A stretch of 64,000 nucleotides of DNA from Stutzerimonas stutzeri TS44 (GTDB taxonomy: Bacteria > Pseudomonadota > Gammaproteobacteria > Pseudomonadales > Pseudomonadaceae), in assembly GCA_000263395.1 (NCBI GenBank), contig AJXE01000009.1:62001-126000 (forward strand). The letters are read 5' to 3'. Every line of letters starts with the position of its first letter. Position 1 is the first letter of the stretch. A program made the position numbers and the translations under genes. Of this stretch, positions 25,346-38,120 are shown one piece after another. The notes beneath the pieces were generated by a model. It made no database searches. It was not told the origin of the DNA and was given only the letters and a program-made list of their open reading frames with translations.

Positions 25346-26509
25346 ATGAACTACTCCAGCCTCAACTTCGCCCTCGGTGAAACCATCGACATGCTGCGCG
25401 AGCAGGTGCAGGCCTTCGTCGCCGCCGAACTGGCGCCGCGTGCCGAGGCTATCGACCACGAAAATCTGTTTCCGGCTGACATGTGGAAGAAATTCGGCGA
25501 GATGGGCCTGCTCGGCGTGACCGTCTCCGAGGAGTACGGCGGCGCCGGCCTCGGCTACCTGGCGCACGTGGTGGCGATGGAAGAAATCAGCCGCGCCTCC
25601 GCCTCGGTCGCCCTCTCCTACGGCGCCCACTCCAACCTGTGCGTCAACCAGATCAACCGCAACGGCAACCCCGAGCAGAAAGCCCGCTACCTGCCCAAGC
25701 TGGTCAGCGGCGAGCACGTCGGCGCGCTGGCCATGAGCGAGCCGAATGCCGGCTCCGATGTGGTGTCGATGAAGCTGCGCGCCGAGAAGCGTGGCGACCG
25801 CTACGTGCTCAACGGCAGCAAGACCTGGATCACCAACGGCCCGGACGCCAACACCTACGTGATCTACGCCAAGACCGACCTGGACAAGGGCGCGCACGGC
25901 ATCACCGCGTTCATCGTCGAACGCGACTGGAAGGGCTTCTCCCGCGGCAACAAGTTCGACAAGCTCGGCATGCGCGGCTCCAACACCTGCGAGCTGTTCT
26001 TCGATGACGTCGAAGTGCCGCAAGAGAACGTGCTCGGCGCCGAGAACGGCGGCGTCAAGGTGCTGATGAGCGGCCTGGACTACGAGCGCGTGGTGCTCGC
26101 CGGCGGCCCGACCGGGATCATGCAGGCCTGCCTCGATGTGGTGGTGCCGTACATCCATGACCGCAAGCAGTTCGGCCAGAGCATCGGCGAGTTCCAGTTC
26201 ATCCAGGGTAAGGTGGCGGACATGTACACCCAGCTCAACGCCAGCCGCGCCTACCTGTACATGGTGGCGCAGGCCTGCGACCGCGGCGAGACCACCCGCA
26301 AGGACGCCGCCGGGGTCATCCTCTACACCGCCGAGAACGCCACGCAGATGGCCCTGCAGGCGATCCAGATCCTCGGTGGCAACGGCTACATCAACGAATT
26401 CCCCACCGGCCGCCTGCTGCGCGACGCCAAGCTCTACGAGATCGGCGCCGGCACCAGCGAGATCCGCCGCATGCTGATCGGCCGCGAGCTGTTCAACGAA
26501 TCCAAATAA
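25346..26509 (+). CDS. liuA: Isovaleryl-CoA dehydrogenase
   Basis: FAD enzyme that oxidises isovaleryl-CoA to 3-methylcrotonyl-CoA, the third step of leucine breakdown. The protein has 387 residues, the normal acyl-CoA dehydrogenase length, with [13 protein letters not shown] and [17 protein letters not shown] (flavin/substrate signature), and the base Glu in the isovaleryl-type position, seen in [16 protein letters not shown] rather than near the C-terminus as in most acyl-CoA dehydrogenases. That position argues for isovaleryl-CoA. It is the first gene of liuABCDE. Confidence 0.93.
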   Translation: MNYSSLNFALGETIDMLREQVQAFVAAELAPRAEAIDHENLFPADMWKKFGEMGLLGVTVSEEYGGAGLGYLAHVVAMEEISRASASVALSYGAHSNLCVNQINRNGNPEQKARYLPKLVSGEHVGALAMSEPNAGSDVVSMKLRAEKRGDRYVLNGSKTWITNGPDANTYVIYAKTDLDKGAHGITAFIVERDWKGFSRGNKFDKLGMRGSNTCELFFDDVEVPQENVLGAENGGVKVLMSGLDYERVVLAGGPTGIMQACLDVVVPYIHDRKQFGQSIGEFQFIQGKVADMYTQLNASRAYLYMVAQACDRGETTRKDAAGVILYTAENATQMALQAIQILGGNGYINEFPTGRLLRDAKLYEIGAGTSEIRRMLIGRELFNESK

Positions 26510-26532
26510 CACGAAGCAGAGGCGGGAAACCG

Positions 26533-26586
26533 TAGGGTGGGCTTCAGCCCGCCATACCCGGAGGTGGTGGGCTGAAGCCCACCCTA
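26533..26586. repeat. Inverted pair of REP-type palindromes
   Basis: TAGGGTGGGCTTCAGCCC and its exact reverse complement, 18 bases apart, between liuA and liuB. The pair can fold into a long hairpin. The same family recurs between liuD and liuE. Confidence 0.85.
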
Positions 26587-26626
26587 CCCTTCGTCCAGCC
26601 TCCAGTGCTCTTTCCGAGGGTTCTAC

Positions 26627-28234
26627 ATGGCCATCCTGCACACCCAGATCAACACCCGTTCGCCGGAATTCGCCGCCAACAGCGCGGCGATGCTCGAACA
26701 GGTGAACAACCTGCGCGCCCTGCTCGGCCGCGTCAGCGAAGGCGGCGGCGCCACCGCCCAGCAGCGCCACGTCTCGCGCGGCAAGCTCTTGGTGCGCGAG
26801 CGCATCGACACGCTGCTCGACGCCGGCTCGGCCTTCCTCGAACTCGCGCCGCTGGCCGCCCACGAGGTGTATGGCGAGGACGTCGCCGCCGGCGGCGTGG
26901 TGGCCGGTATCGGCCGCGTCGCAGGCGTCGAGTGCATGATCATCGCCAACGACGCCACCGTGAAGGGCGGCACCTACTACCCGCTGACGGTGAAAAAGCA
27001 CCTGCGCGCGCAGACCGTCGCCCGCGAGAACCGCCTGCCGTGCATCTACCTGGTGGACTCCGGCGGCGCCAACCTGCCGCGTCAGGACGAGGTGTTCCCG
27101 GACCGCGAGCACTTCGGCCGCATCTTCTTCAACCAGGCCAACATGAGCGCCATGGGCATCCCGCAGATCGCCGTGGTCATGGGTTCCTGCACTGCCGGCG
27201 GCGCCTATGTGCCGGCGATGGCCGACGAGACCATCATGGTGCGCAACCAGGCGACCATCTTTCTCGCCGGCCCGCCGCTGGTCAAAGCCGCCACCGGTGA
27301 GGTGGTGACTGCCGAGGAGCTGGGCGGCGCCGACGTGCACTGCAAGACCTCGGGCGTTGCCGACCACTACGCGGAGAACGACGAACACGCGCTTTCCATC
27401 GCCCGTCGCTGCGTGGCCAACCTCAACTGGCGCAAGCTCGGTCAGTTGCAGGCCCGCGAGCCGCGCGCGCCGCTGTATGCCGCCGACGAGCTGTACGGCG
27501 TGATCCCGGCGCAGGCCAAGCAGCCCTACGACGTGCGCGAAGTGATCGCGCGACTGGTGGACGGCAGCGAGTTCGATGAATTCAAGGCGCTGTTCGGCAC
27601 CACCCTGGTCTGCGGCTTCGCCCATCTGCACGGCTACCCGATCGCCATCCTCGCCAACAACGGCATCCTCTTCGCCGAGGCGGCGCAGAAAGGCGCGCAT
27701 TTCATCGAACTGGCCTGCCAGCGCGGCATTCCGCTGCTGTTCCTGCAGAACATCACCGGCTTTATGGTCGGGCAGAAATACGAGGCCGGCGGCATCGCCA
27801 AGCACGGCGCCAAGCTGGTCACCGCGGTGGCCTGCGCCCAGGTGCCGAAGTTCACCGTGCTCATCGGTGGCAGCTTCGGTGCCGGCAACTACGGCATGTG
27901 CGGCCGCGCTTACGACCCGCGCTTCCTGTGGATGTGGCCCAACGCGCGCATTGCCGTAATGGGTGGCGAGCAGGCCGCCGGGGTACTCGCCCAGGTCAAG
28001 CAGGAGCAAAGCGAACGCGCCGGCAAGCGCCTCGGCGACGACGAGGTGGCCGCGATCAAGCAGCCGATCCTCGAGCAGTACGAGCGCCAGGGCCATCCCT
28101 ATTACTCCAGCGCCCGGCTGTGGGACGACGGTGTGATCGATCCGGCGCAGACCCGCGAGGTGCTGGGGTTGGCGCTGTCCGCCGCGCTGAACGCGCCGAT
28201 CGAGCCGACCCGCTTCGGCGTGTTCCGCATGTAA
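26627..28234 (+). CDS. liuB: 3-Methylcrotonyl-CoA carboxylase, carboxyltransferase (beta) subunit
   Basis: Moves the carboxyl group from biotin on LiuD to 3-methylcrotonyl-CoA, giving 3-methylglutaconyl-CoA. It has 535 residues with the two crotonase-like carboxyltransferase halves; visible marks are [20 protein letters not shown] and the C-terminal [22 protein letters not shown] and [19 protein letters not shown] has GAGGG 6 nt upstream. Substrate specificity follows from its place between liuA and liuC. Confidence 0.93.
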   Translation: MAILHTQINTRSPEFAANSAAMLEQVNNLRALLGRVSEGGGATAQQRHVSRGKLLVRERIDTLLDAGSAFLELAPLAAHEVYGEDVAAGGVVAGIGRVAGVECMIIANDATVKGGTYYPLTVKKHLRAQTVARENRLPCIYLVDSGGANLPRQDEVFPDREHFGRIFFNQANMSAMGIPQIAVVMGSCTAGGAYVPAMADETIMVRNQATIFLAGPPLVKAATGEVVTAEELGGADVHCKTSGVADHYAENDEHALSIARRCVANLNWRKLGQLQAREPRAPLYAADELYGVIPAQAKQPYDVREVIARLVDGSEFDEFKALFGTTLVCGFAHLHGYPIAILANNGILFAEAAQKGAHFIELACQRGIPLLFLQNITGFMVGQKYEAGGIAKHGAKLVTAVACAQVPKFTVLIGGSFGAGNYGMCGRAYDPRFLWMWPNARIAVMGGEQAAGVLAQVKQEQSERAGKRLGDDEVAAIKQPILEQYERQGHPYYSSARLWDDGVIDPAQTREVLGLALSAALNAPIEPTRFGVFRM

Positions 28235-28291
28235 TCCGAGCCGCCGGCAGCCAAGCGCGCCGGCGACTGCAGTCCCATCGAGGATGCCGAG

Positions 28292-29089
28292 ATGACCGAT
28301 TTCCAGACCATCGAACTGAACAAAGACGCGCGCGGCGTGGCCACCCTCTGGCTCAACCGCGCGGACAAGAACAATGCCTTCGACGCCCGGGTGATTGGCG
28401 AACTGAACGCGGCGCTGGCCCAGGTGCAGGACGATGCGGGCATCCGCTTCCTCATTCTGCGCGGGCGAGGCAAGCATTTCTCCGCCGGCGCCGATCTGGG
28501 CTGGATGCGCGAGTCGGCCAAGCTCGACTATCAGGCCAATCTCGCCGACGCCCATGAACTCGGCGAGCTGATGCAGCGCCTCTACCAGCTGCCGCAGCCG
28601 ACCCTGGTCGTGGTGCAGGGCGCGGCCTTCGGCGGCGCGCTGGGGCTGATCGCCTGCTGCGACATGGCCATCGGCGCCAGCGATGCGCTGTTCTGCCTGT
28701 CGGAAGTACGCATCGGCCTGGCCCCGGCGGTGATCAGCCCGTTCGTGGTCAAGGCCATCGGCGAGCGCGCCGCCCGCCGCTACGCGCTCACCGCCGAACG
28801 CTTCGACGGTAAGCGCGCCCGCGAACTGGGCCTGCTCGCCGAAACCTACCCGACCAGTGAACTGGACGCCGCGCTCCAGCAGTGGGTCGACAACCTGCTG
28901 CTCAACAGCCCGCAGGCGCTCAAGGCCTGCAAGGAGCTATTACTGGAGGTGGGCGACGGCGATTTCGACGCCGACCTGCGCCAGACCACCGAACAGGCCA
29001 TCGCCCGCCTGCGCACCAGCCCGGAAGGTCAGGAAGGCCTGAGTGCCTTCCTGGAAAAACGCACGCCCGCCTGGCAGGAGAACAAGTGA
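28292..29089 (+). CDS. liuC: 3-Methylglutaconyl-CoA hydratase
   Basis: Enoyl-CoA hydratase family protein that hydrates 3-methylglutaconyl-CoA to HMG-CoA. It has 265 residues with oxyanion-hole segments RGRGKHFSAGADLGWM and QGAAFGGALGLIACCDMAIG. The stop overlaps the liuD start (TGATG), so the two are translationally coupled. Among crotonase members the reaction is assigned from the operon. Confidence 0.9.
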   Translation: MTDFQTIELNKDARGVATLWLNRADKNNAFDARVIGELNAALAQVQDDAGIRFLILRGRGKHFSAGADLGWMRESAKLDYQANLADAHELGELMQRLYQLPQPTLVVVQGAAFGGALGLIACCDMAIGASDALFCLSEVRIGLAPAVISPFVVKAIGERAARRYALTAERFDGKRARELGLLAETYPTSELDAALQQWVDNLLLNSPQALKACKELLLEVGDGDFDADLRQTTEQAIARLRTSPEGQEGLSAFLEKRTPAWQENK

Positions 29090-30999
29090 TGAATCGTCCT
29101 ATCGATACCCTGCTGGTGGCCAACCGCGGCGAGATCGCCTGCCGCGTGATGCGCACCGCCAAGGCCATGGGCCTGACCACCGTCGCCGTGCACAGCGCCA
29201 TCGACGCCACGGCGCGCCACGCCCGCGAGGCCGATATCCGCATCGACCTCGGCGGCGCCAAGCCGGCCGACAGCTACCTGCACATCGACAAGCTGATCGA
29301 GGCGGCCAAGGCCAGCGGCGCCCAGGCGATCCACCCGGGCTACGGCTTTCTTTCGGAGAACGCCGAGTTCGCCCGCGCCATCGAACAGGCCGGGCTGATC
29401 TTCCTCGGCCCGCCGGCCTCGGCCATCGACACGATGGGCAGCAAGTCGGCGGCCAAGGCGCTGATGGAAGAAGCCGGCGTGCCGCTGGTGCCGGGCTATC
29501 ACGGCCAGGCCCAGGACTACGAAACCTTCCGCGCCGCCGCCGAAACCATCGGCTACCCGGTGCTGCTCAAGGCCACCGCCGGCGGTGGCGGCAAGGGCAT
29601 GAAGGTGGTCGAGCGCGAGGCCGATCTGGCCGAGGCGCTGGCGTCCGCCCAGCGCGAGGCGCAGTCGTCGTTCGGCGACTCACGCATGCTGGTCGAGAAG
29701 TACGTGCTCAAACCGCGTCACGTGGAGATCCAGGTCTTTGCCGACCAGCACGGTAACTGCCTGTACCTCAACGAGCGCGACTGCTCCATCCAGCGCCGCC
29801 ACCAGAAAGTGGTCGAAGAGGCGCCAGCGCCCGGTCTTACGCCCGAACTGCGCCGCGCCATGGGTGAGGCGGCGGTAAAGGCGGCGCAGGCGATCGGCTA
29901 CGTCGGCGCCGGCACGGTGGAATTCCTGCTCGATGCCCGCGGCGAATTCTTCTTCATGGAGATGAACACCCGCCTGCAGGTCGAGCACCCGGTCACCGAG
30001 GCCATCACCGGTCTCGATCTGGTCGCCTGGCAGATTCGCGTCGCCCGCGGCGAGCCGCTGCCGATCAGTCAGGCGCAGGTGCCGCTGATCGGTCATGCCA
30101 TCGAGGTACGGCTGTACGCCGAAGACCCGGACAACGATTTCCTCCCGGCCACCGGCACCCTCGACCTCTATCGTGAAGCCGCGGATGGTCCGGGCCGTCG
30201 CGTCGACAGCGGCGTTGCCGAGGGCGATACGGTGTCGCCGTTCTACGACCCCATGCTCGGCAAGCTGATCGCCTGGGGCGAGAACCGCGAGGAAGCGCGC
30301 CTGCGCCTGCTGGCCATGCTCGACGAGACCGCAGTGGGCGGCGTGCGCACCAACCTCGCCTTCCTGCGCCGCGTCGTCGGCCACCGCGCGTTCGCCGAGG
30401 CGGAGCTGGACACCGGTTTCATCCCGCGCCACGAAAGCGAGCTGCTGCTCCCGGCGGGCGAATTGTCCGACGCGTTCTGGCAGCAGGCGGCCGAATGCTA
30501 CGTGCAAACCGAAGCCGCCACCGTTCGCGACGACGATGCCCATTCCCCTTGGTCCAGGCGCAGCGGCCTGCGTTTCGGCATGCCGGCGCAGGTCAGCCTG
30601 CACCTGCAATGCAATGGCGAGAGCCGCCGGTTGAAGTTCGATCCGGCAGCGCAGCAGCCAAATGCGCGCTCGCCCCGGGCGATCCGCCAGGGCGATGCGC
30701 TGTATCTGCAGTGGAACGGCGAATGGTTGGCCGTACGCGCCTTCGACCCCATCGCCGAAGCCGAGGCCGGGCACCAGCGCCACGGCGGCCTGACCGCACC
30801 GATGAACGGCAGCATCGTTCGCGTGCTGGTCGAGCCTGGACAGAGCGTCGAGGCCGGCACCGCGCTGATCGTGCTGGAAGCGATGAAGATGGAACACAGC
30901 ATCCGCAGCGCCGAGGCCGGCGTGGTCAAGAGCCTGTTCTGCAGCGAAGGCGAGATGGTCAGCGAAGGCGCGGTGCTGCTGGAGATGGAAGAGGCCTGA
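29089..30999 (+). CDS. liuD: 3-Methylcrotonyl-CoA carboxylase, biotin carboxylase/carrier (alpha) subunit
   Basis: Carboxylates its own biotin using ATP and bicarbonate. It has 636 residues. The biotin-carboxylase domain (about 1-445) begins TLLVANRGEIACRVMRTAKA, with the ATP loop ATAGGGGKGMK and active-site FFMEMNTRLQVEHPVTE. A spacer domain and a C-terminal carrier domain follow with the biotin site LEAMKMEHS. ATG overlaps the liuC stop by one base; longer frames starting inside liuC are spurious. It forms the holoenzyme with LiuB. Confidence 0.94.
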   Translation: MNRPIDTLLVANRGEIACRVMRTAKAMGLTTVAVHSAIDATARHAREADIRIDLGGAKPADSYLHIDKLIEAAKASGAQAIHPGYGFLSENAEFARAIEQAGLIFLGPPASAIDTMGSKSAAKALMEEAGVPLVPGYHGQAQDYETFRAAAETIGYPVLLKATAGGGGKGMKVVEREADLAEALASAQREAQSSFGDSRMLVEKYVLKPRHVEIQVFADQHGNCLYLNERDCSIQRRHQKVVEEAPAPGLTPELRRAMGEAAVKAAQAIGYVGAGTVEFLLDARGEFFFMEMNTRLQVEHPVTEAITGLDLVAWQIRVARGEPLPISQAQVPLIGHAIEVRLYAEDPDNDFLPATGTLDLYREAADGPGRRVDSGVAEGDTVSPFYDPMLGKLIAWGENREEARLRLLAMLDETAVGGVRTNLAFLRRVVGHRAFAEAELDTGFIPRHESELLLPAGELSDAFWQQAAECYVQTEAATVRDDDAHSPWSRRSGLRFGMPAQVSLHLQCNGESRRLKFDPAAQQPNARSPRAIRQGDALYLQWNGEWLAVRAFDPIAEAEAGHQRHGGLTAPMNGSIVRVLVEPGQSVEAGTALIVLEAMKMEHSIRSAEAGVVKSLFCSEGEMVSEGAVLLEMEEA

Positions 31000-31025
31000 G
31001 TCGCAGGGCGAAGGCATGCAGGTTG

Positions 31026-31148
31026 TAGGGTGGGCTTTAGCCCACCAGCCGTGCCGGACCGTATCGGCGGGCATACACAACATCGGTGGGCTGAAGCCCA
31101 CCCTACGGTGGACGCGTGCGGGTTTCGTAGGGTGGGCTTTAGCCCACC
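31026..31148. repeat. Three REP-type palindromes in alternating orientation
   Basis: Units at 31026-31046, 31085-31105 (inverted) and 31128-31148, each centred on GGTGGGCT and AGCCCACC. They fill most of the liuD-liuE gap and belong to the same family as the pair before liuB. Confidence 0.88.
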
Positions 31149-31211
31149 AGCAGCGCCACAATTCAACAACACGGGTGAAGGCTCGCTAAGCGTTCACCCC
31201 CTGGAGGACAT

Positions 31212-32111
31212 ATGAGCCTGCCCAAACAGGTCCGGCTGGTCGAAGTCGGTCCGCGTGACGGTCTGCAGAACGAGCAGCAGCCGATCAGCGTGGCGGACAA
31301 GGTGCGTCTGGTGGACGACCTGAGCGCCGCCGGCCTCGCCTACATCGAGGTCGGCAGCTTCGTCTCGCCCAAGTGGGTGCCGCAGATGGCCGGCTCGGCC
31401 GAGGTCTTCGCGCAGATCCAGCGCAAGGCCGGCGTCACCTATGCCGCGCTGACGCCGAACATGAAGGGCCTGGAAGCCGCCATCGAGGCCGGGGTGAAGG
31501 AGGTCGCGGTGTTCGGCGCGGCCTCCGAGGCCTTCTCGCAGAAGAACATCAACTGCTCCATCGCCGAGAGCCTGGCGCGCTTCGCGCCGCTGATGGAGCT
31601 CGCGCGCGCGCAGGACATCCGCGTGCGTGGCTACGTTTCCTGCGTGCTCGGCTGCCCCTACGAAGGCGAGGTGGCGCCAGCCAAGGTCGCCGAAGTCGCC
31701 CGCGAGCTGTATGCCATGGGCTGCTACGAGGTATCGCTGGGCGACACCATCGGCACCGGCACACCGGGCAAGACCCGCACCCTGTTCGATACCGTGGCGC
31801 GCGACGTGCCACGCGAACGGCTGGCCGGGCATTTTCACGACACCTATGGCCAGGCGCTGGCGAATATCTATGCCAGCCTGCTGGAAGGCATCGCCGTGTT
31901 CGACAGCTCGGTCGCCGGCCTCGGCGGTTGCCCCTACGCTAAAGGCGCCAGCGGCAATGTCGCCAGCGAAGACGTGCTGTACATGTTCAACGGACTGGAC
32001 ATAGCCACCGGCATCGACCTCGATGCGCTGATCGCCGCCGGCGAACGCATCAGCCGCGTGCTGGGCCGTGCCAATGGCTCGCGGGTGGCACGCGCCCGCC
32101 GTGCAGGCTGA
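31212..32111 (+). CDS. liuE: Hydroxymethylglutaryl-CoA lyase
   Basis: Cleaves HMG-CoA to acetyl-CoA and acetoacetate, the last liu step. It has 299 residues in a TIM-barrel (HMGL-like) with VEVGPRDGLQNE at the metal/substrate site, RGYVSCVLGCPYEGEV, HFHDTYGQALAN (metal His pair) and the catalytic-Cys loop GLGGCPYAKGASGN. GGAGG precedes the ATG. Acetoacetate passes to the CoA transferase genes that follow. Confidence 0.94.
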   Translation: MSLPKQVRLVEVGPRDGLQNEQQPISVADKVRLVDDLSAAGLAYIEVGSFVSPKWVPQMAGSAEVFAQIQRKAGVTYAALTPNMKGLEAAIEAGVKEVAVFGAASEAFSQKNINCSIAESLARFAPLMELARAQDIRVRGYVSCVLGCPYEGEVAPAKVAEVARELYAMGCYEVSLGDTIGTGTPGKTRTLFDTVARDVPRERLAGHFHDTYGQALANIYASLLEGIAVFDSSVAGLGGCPYAKGASGNVASEDVLYMFNGLDIATGIDLDALIAAGERISRVLGRANGSRVARARRAG

Positions 32112-32194
32112 TCGGCATCGTTGTTGCATTGACGCATTCACCCCGTGGCCGGTTCAGCCGCGGGCACGGACACAACAATAAGTAGAGGTATTTC

Positions 32195-32890
32195 ATGAAC
32201 AAGCTCTACCCCAGCGCCGCTCACGCCCTGGAAGGCCTGGTCGAGGACGGCATGACACTGGCCGTCGGCGGCTTCGGCCTGTGCGGCATCCCCGAAGCGT
32301 TGATCGCCGCTCTGCGCGACACCGGCAAGAAAAACCTCACCGCCATCAGCAACAACGCCGGCGTCGACGGCTTCGGCCTCGGCCTGCTGCTGGAGACGCG
32401 GCAGATCAGCAAGATGATTTCCTCCTACGTCGGCGAGAACAAGGAGTTCGAGCGCCAGTACCTGGCCGGCGAGCTGCAGCTGGAATTCACCCCGCAGGGC
32501 ACCCTGGCCGAGAAGCTGCGTGCCGGCGGCGCGGGCATTCCGGCGTTCTACACCCGCACGGGCTACGGCACGCTGGTCGCCGAAGGCAAGGAAACCCGCC
32601 AGTTCAACGGCGAGTGGTACGTGATGGAAGAGTCGCTGACCGCCGATATCGCGCTGGTCAAGGCGTGGAAGGCCGACAAGGCCGGCAACCTGCTGTTTCG
32701 CAAGACCGCGCGCAACTTCAACCCGCTGGCGGCGATGGCCGGCAAGGTCTGCGTCGTCGAGGTCGAGGAGATCGTCGAGACCGGCGAGCTGGACCCGGAC
32801 CAGATCCACCTGCCGGGTATCTATGTGCAACGCATCGTGCACAACCCGAACCCGGAAAAACGCATCGAAAAACGCACGGTAAGGAGCTGA
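32195..32890 (+). CDS. 3-Oxoacid CoA-transferase, subunit A
   Basis: With subunit B it activates acetoacetate (or a related 3-oxo acid) using succinyl-CoA. It has 231 residues with the family-I signature [16 protein letters not shown] and the [14 protein letters not shown] loop. The closest named relatives are ScoA/AtoD/DhcA; the 3-dehydrocarnitine transferase DhcA has the same form, but position after liuE favours acetoacetate. Subunit B starts 4 bp after its stop. Confidence 0.9.
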   Translation: MNKLYPSAAHALEGLVEDGMTLAVGGFGLCGIPEALIAALRDTGKKNLTAISNNAGVDGFGLGLLLETRQISKMISSYVGENKEFERQYLAGELQLEFTPQGTLAEKLRAGGAGIPAFYTRTGYGTLVAEGKETRQFNGEWYVMEESLTADIALVKAWKADKAGNLLFRKTARNFNPLAAMAGKVCVVEVEEIVETGELDPDQIHLPGIYVQRIVHNPNPEKRIEKRTVRS

Positions 32891-32894
32891 GACC

Positions 32895-33524
32895 ATGGCC
32901 TGGACACGTGAACAGATGGCGCAACGCGCCGCCCGGGAGCTGCAGGACGGCTTCTACGTCAACCTCGGCATCGGTCTGCCGACCCTGGTGGCCAATTACA
33001 TCCCCGCAGGCACGGACGTCTGGCTGCAGAGCGAGAACGGCCTGCTCGGCATCGGCCCCTTCCCGAGCGAGGACGAGATCGACCCGGACCTGATCAACGC
33101 CGGCAAGCAGACCGTCACCGCCTTGCCCGGCTCCAGCTTCTTCGACAACGCGCAGAGCTTCGCCATGATCCGCGGCGGCCACATCAACCTGGCCATCCTC
33201 GGCGCCATGCAGGTGTCGGAAAAAGGCGACCTGGCCAACTGGATGATCCCCGGCAAGATGGTCAAGGGCATGGGTGGTGCGATGGACCTGGTGGCCGGCG
33301 TCAAGCGCGTCGTGGTGCTGATGGAGCACACCGCCAAGGGCGATGCGCACAAGATCCTGCCAGCCTGCGACCTGCCGTTGACCGGCGTTGGCGTGGTCGA
33401 CCGGATCATCACCGACCTGGCCGTGCTGGACGTCACCGAGCAGGGCCTGAAGCTGGTCGAACTGGCCGAGGGGGTCAGCTTCGAGGCGCTGCAAGAGGCC
33501 ACCGGCTGCCCGATCCAGCGCTGA
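32895..33524 (+). CDS. 3-Oxoacid CoA-transferase, subunit B
   Basis: Catalytic subunit, 209 residues. The glutamate that forms the CoA thioester sits in [14 protein letters not shown], and [23 protein letters not shown] is typical of ScoB/AtoA/DhcB. It is tightly linked to subunit A. Its product acetoacetyl-CoA is split by the thiolase encoded next. Confidence 0.9.
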   Translation: MAWTREQMAQRAARELQDGFYVNLGIGLPTLVANYIPAGTDVWLQSENGLLGIGPFPSEDEIDPDLINAGKQTVTALPGSSFFDNAQSFAMIRGGHINLAILGAMQVSEKGDLANWMIPGKMVKGMGGAMDLVAGVKRVVVLMEHTAKGDAHKILPACDLPLTGVGVVDRIITDLAVLDVTEQGLKLVELAEGVSFEALQEATGCPIQR

Positions 33525-33739
33525 AACCTGGGCGCGGGAAGGACGCCGGCGCATGCCTCGCCGGCCCCACCATCCCGCCCGCCCCGAACGCCCAGAGCCG
33601 GCTGTTCGTCAGCACTGGCCAGTCACTTAGCCGCCCGTATACTGCGGCTTCGACCGGTCTGCCAGCGCGCTGACCAGCGGCTTGCCCCCTGTCGTTCGAG
33701 GGCACCCTTTCCCGGAGCCAGGCCGCGTGTCTGGCCCTC

Positions 33740-33767
33740 GCGTTACGCCCCGGCGTAGCGCTTTTTT
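33740..33767 (+). terminator. Terminator-like hairpin in the atoB leader
   Basis: GCGTTACGCC, CC, GGCGTAGCGC (9 of 10 pairs) followed at once by six T and then ATT. It ends just before the atoB ribosome site CGGAGT, about 216 bp after the transferase stop. A TATACT box near 33636 could start a leader transcript that this hairpin would end, so attenuation of atoB is possible. Confidence 0.6.
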
Positions 33768-33781
33768 ATTCGGAGTCCGTC

Positions 33782-34969
<1,188 letters not shown>

Positions 34970-35048
34970 GCGAGCCATCGCGGCGGGGCATGCTGGCAGA
35001 CATACGCGCCCGGTTCACCGGGCGCGATCGAGGATGACCGGAACAATC

Positions 35049-35447
35049 ATGGCTAAGCAGACCTACAGCATTTCCGACCTGGCCAACGAGCTGGACATCA
35101 CCACTCGAGCCATCCGCTTCTATGAAGAACAGGGCATGCTCACGCCGACCCGCCGCGGCCAGGAACGCATCTATTCACCCAAGGATCGCGTCGCCCTGAA
35201 GCTGATCCTGCGCGGCAAGCGCATCGGCTTCTCGCTGGCCGAATGCAAGACGCTGATCGAGCTTTACGACCCCAAGGCCGGCAACCAGAAACAGCTCAAC
35301 ATCATGCTGCAGATGATCGCCGAGCGCCGCCAGCAGCTTGAGCAGCAACTGCTCGACATCCAGCAGATGCAGCTGGAGCTGGACACCGCCGAGGAGCGCT
35401 GCCGCAGCGCCCTGCAAGCCACCCTGGCGAAGCAGGCGGCTGGCTAA
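35049..35447 (+). CDS. liuR: MerR-family regulator of leucine catabolism
   Basis: A 132-residue MerR protein with N-terminal winged helix YSISDLANELDITTRAIRFY and EEQGMLTP, and a C-terminal dimer coil (RRQQLEQQLLDIQQMQLELD). It has no metal-binding Cys cluster. As I recall, P. aeruginosa LiuR has the same IRFYE...ILRGKRIGFSLAEC pattern; there the gene precedes liuA, here it ends the cluster after atoB. ATG at 35049 gives the family start MAKQTYSISDL; an ATG 15 bases earlier leaves no room for a ribosome site. The likely sites are the TTACGTTAACGTAA-type palindromes before liuA and before the livG-like operon. Confidence 0.88.
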   Translation: MAKQTYSISDLANELDITTRAIRFYEEQGMLTPTRRGQERIYSPKDRVALKLILRGKRIGFSLAECKTLIELYDPKAGNQKQLNIMLQMIAERRQQLEQQLLDIQQMQLELDTAEERCRSALQATLAKQAAG

Positions 35448-36536
35448 GCGGCGGATTGCTACGGGCAACGCGCTTTTTCGGGGCGGTGACTGATAGCGGG
35501 CTGGCAGGTTTTTTGAGGGGCGACTGAAAGTTTTGCTTTCATGGAGATTGGCGAGTCGCCTGAACGCCTGGTTTCGCCCTGCTGGGCGAGTTCCTTTTGG
35601 CAGTCGCCCCAAAAGGAACCAAAAAGTCTTGCCCCTACATCCGGCCCCGGCTGCGCCGGGGTTCCCTCGCTCCATCGTCGCTCCGGGGGCCGGCGTACAA
35701 GGGCCATCCCTGGCCCTTTACGCCTCTCGCGGCATCCATGCCGCTCGCTCCCCTGCGCAACGATTGCGCTCGGCCTCCTGAAAGGGGCGATTGGCGCTGC
35801 CTGGCAGGCCGTGCATTAAGAGCAAAAAGCACAGCGTAGCCGGCTTCTCGATATTCCAGGCAACTCGGGCCCAACTCCCCCGTCAGGAGGCCGAGCGACA
35901 CCGAAGCGAGGGAAGTCTGGACGCAGGATGTCGGGGGCCCTTCTTCTTTGGTTACTTTCTCTGCAAGCAACGAGATACGGAGCGTAGCGGAGTAACAGTC
36001 GAAGACTGGCCCGAAGGGCGAGCGAAGCGAGTCAAGTGACTCGGCCGGATGGCCGAAACCAGAGGCACCAGCACACTCGGCAATCGCCCTGATCTCCAGA
36101 CAAAACTAAACGAGCTGGCACCACCACCCAGCCATCTAACAATCATGCCCCATGCTCTGCAAAGAGCCCTATTTCCGCCCTCACCGCCTGTCCATAAATC
36201 CAGACACAATCCAATAAAAAAGACACCCTTCAACATCCTATCTGCCCTTCTGGGCATGTCTCGCAGCATAGTCAGCTTCCCAGCGCCGCTAGCAACAGGC
36301 ACGGAACCTGCACTCGAAGCCACAGCGCCACCTGCTCCAGCGATCCTCCACCGGGATCCAGGCGCGAGCGACATAACAAGAACAAGGAATTCCACATGCC
36401 CTGCCTGTCCCCACACCACGCATCCATCATCCGGCTCCCACCGAGGGCTCTAGTCCGCCACTCGGCGCCCGCGAGCGCCTTGTCCGTAGCGTCTCGCGCC
36501 GCCCATAATCGACCGCCCTGCCGGAGCTGACTGCCC
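35448..36536. other. Gene-free intergenic kilobase with Pseudomonas-type repeat
   Basis: No credible gene. About 35460-36060 has the look of a dispersed Pseudomonas intergenic repeat: an arm pair TTCCTTTTGG/CCAAAAGGAA (35591-35618), a CCCCGGC/GCCGGGG hairpin near 35645, and, near 35950-35995, GGTTACTTTC with GGAGTAAC. Stretches such as CGAGATACGGAGCGTAGCGG are of the kind that recur in many Pseudomonas intergenic regions, to my recollection. From about 36090 to 36420 the base composition falls to unusually AT-rich for this window with no coding signal. Confidence 0.55.
35591..35618. repeat. Perfect 10-bp-arm inverted repeat
   Basis: TTCCTTTTGG, 8-base loop CAGTCGCC, CCAAAAGGAA. Part of the intergenic repeat after liuR. 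Confidence 0.85.
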
Positions 36537-38036
<1,500 letters not shown>

Positions 38037-38120
38037 GCGGCGGCGTCACGCACGCGTGTCTTGCCTGATCTATCGTTCTCTCAGGGTGGCGATACCCGTC
38101 ACCGCTCGGGAGCGACCACG

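Noticed and set aside
25310..28555. A 1081-codon open frame on the minus strand opposite liuA/liuB/liuC
   Set aside because: It mirrors strong plus-strand genes with clear families. Its residues are low-complexity Val/Ala/Gly/His and it has no ribosome site. Long antisense frames are expected in GC-rich DNA.
36049..36453. A 134-codon frame in the gap before the sigma-54 activator
   Set aside because: Pro/Ser/Thr-rich with no motif, no ribosome site and unusual base composition; not convincing as a gene.
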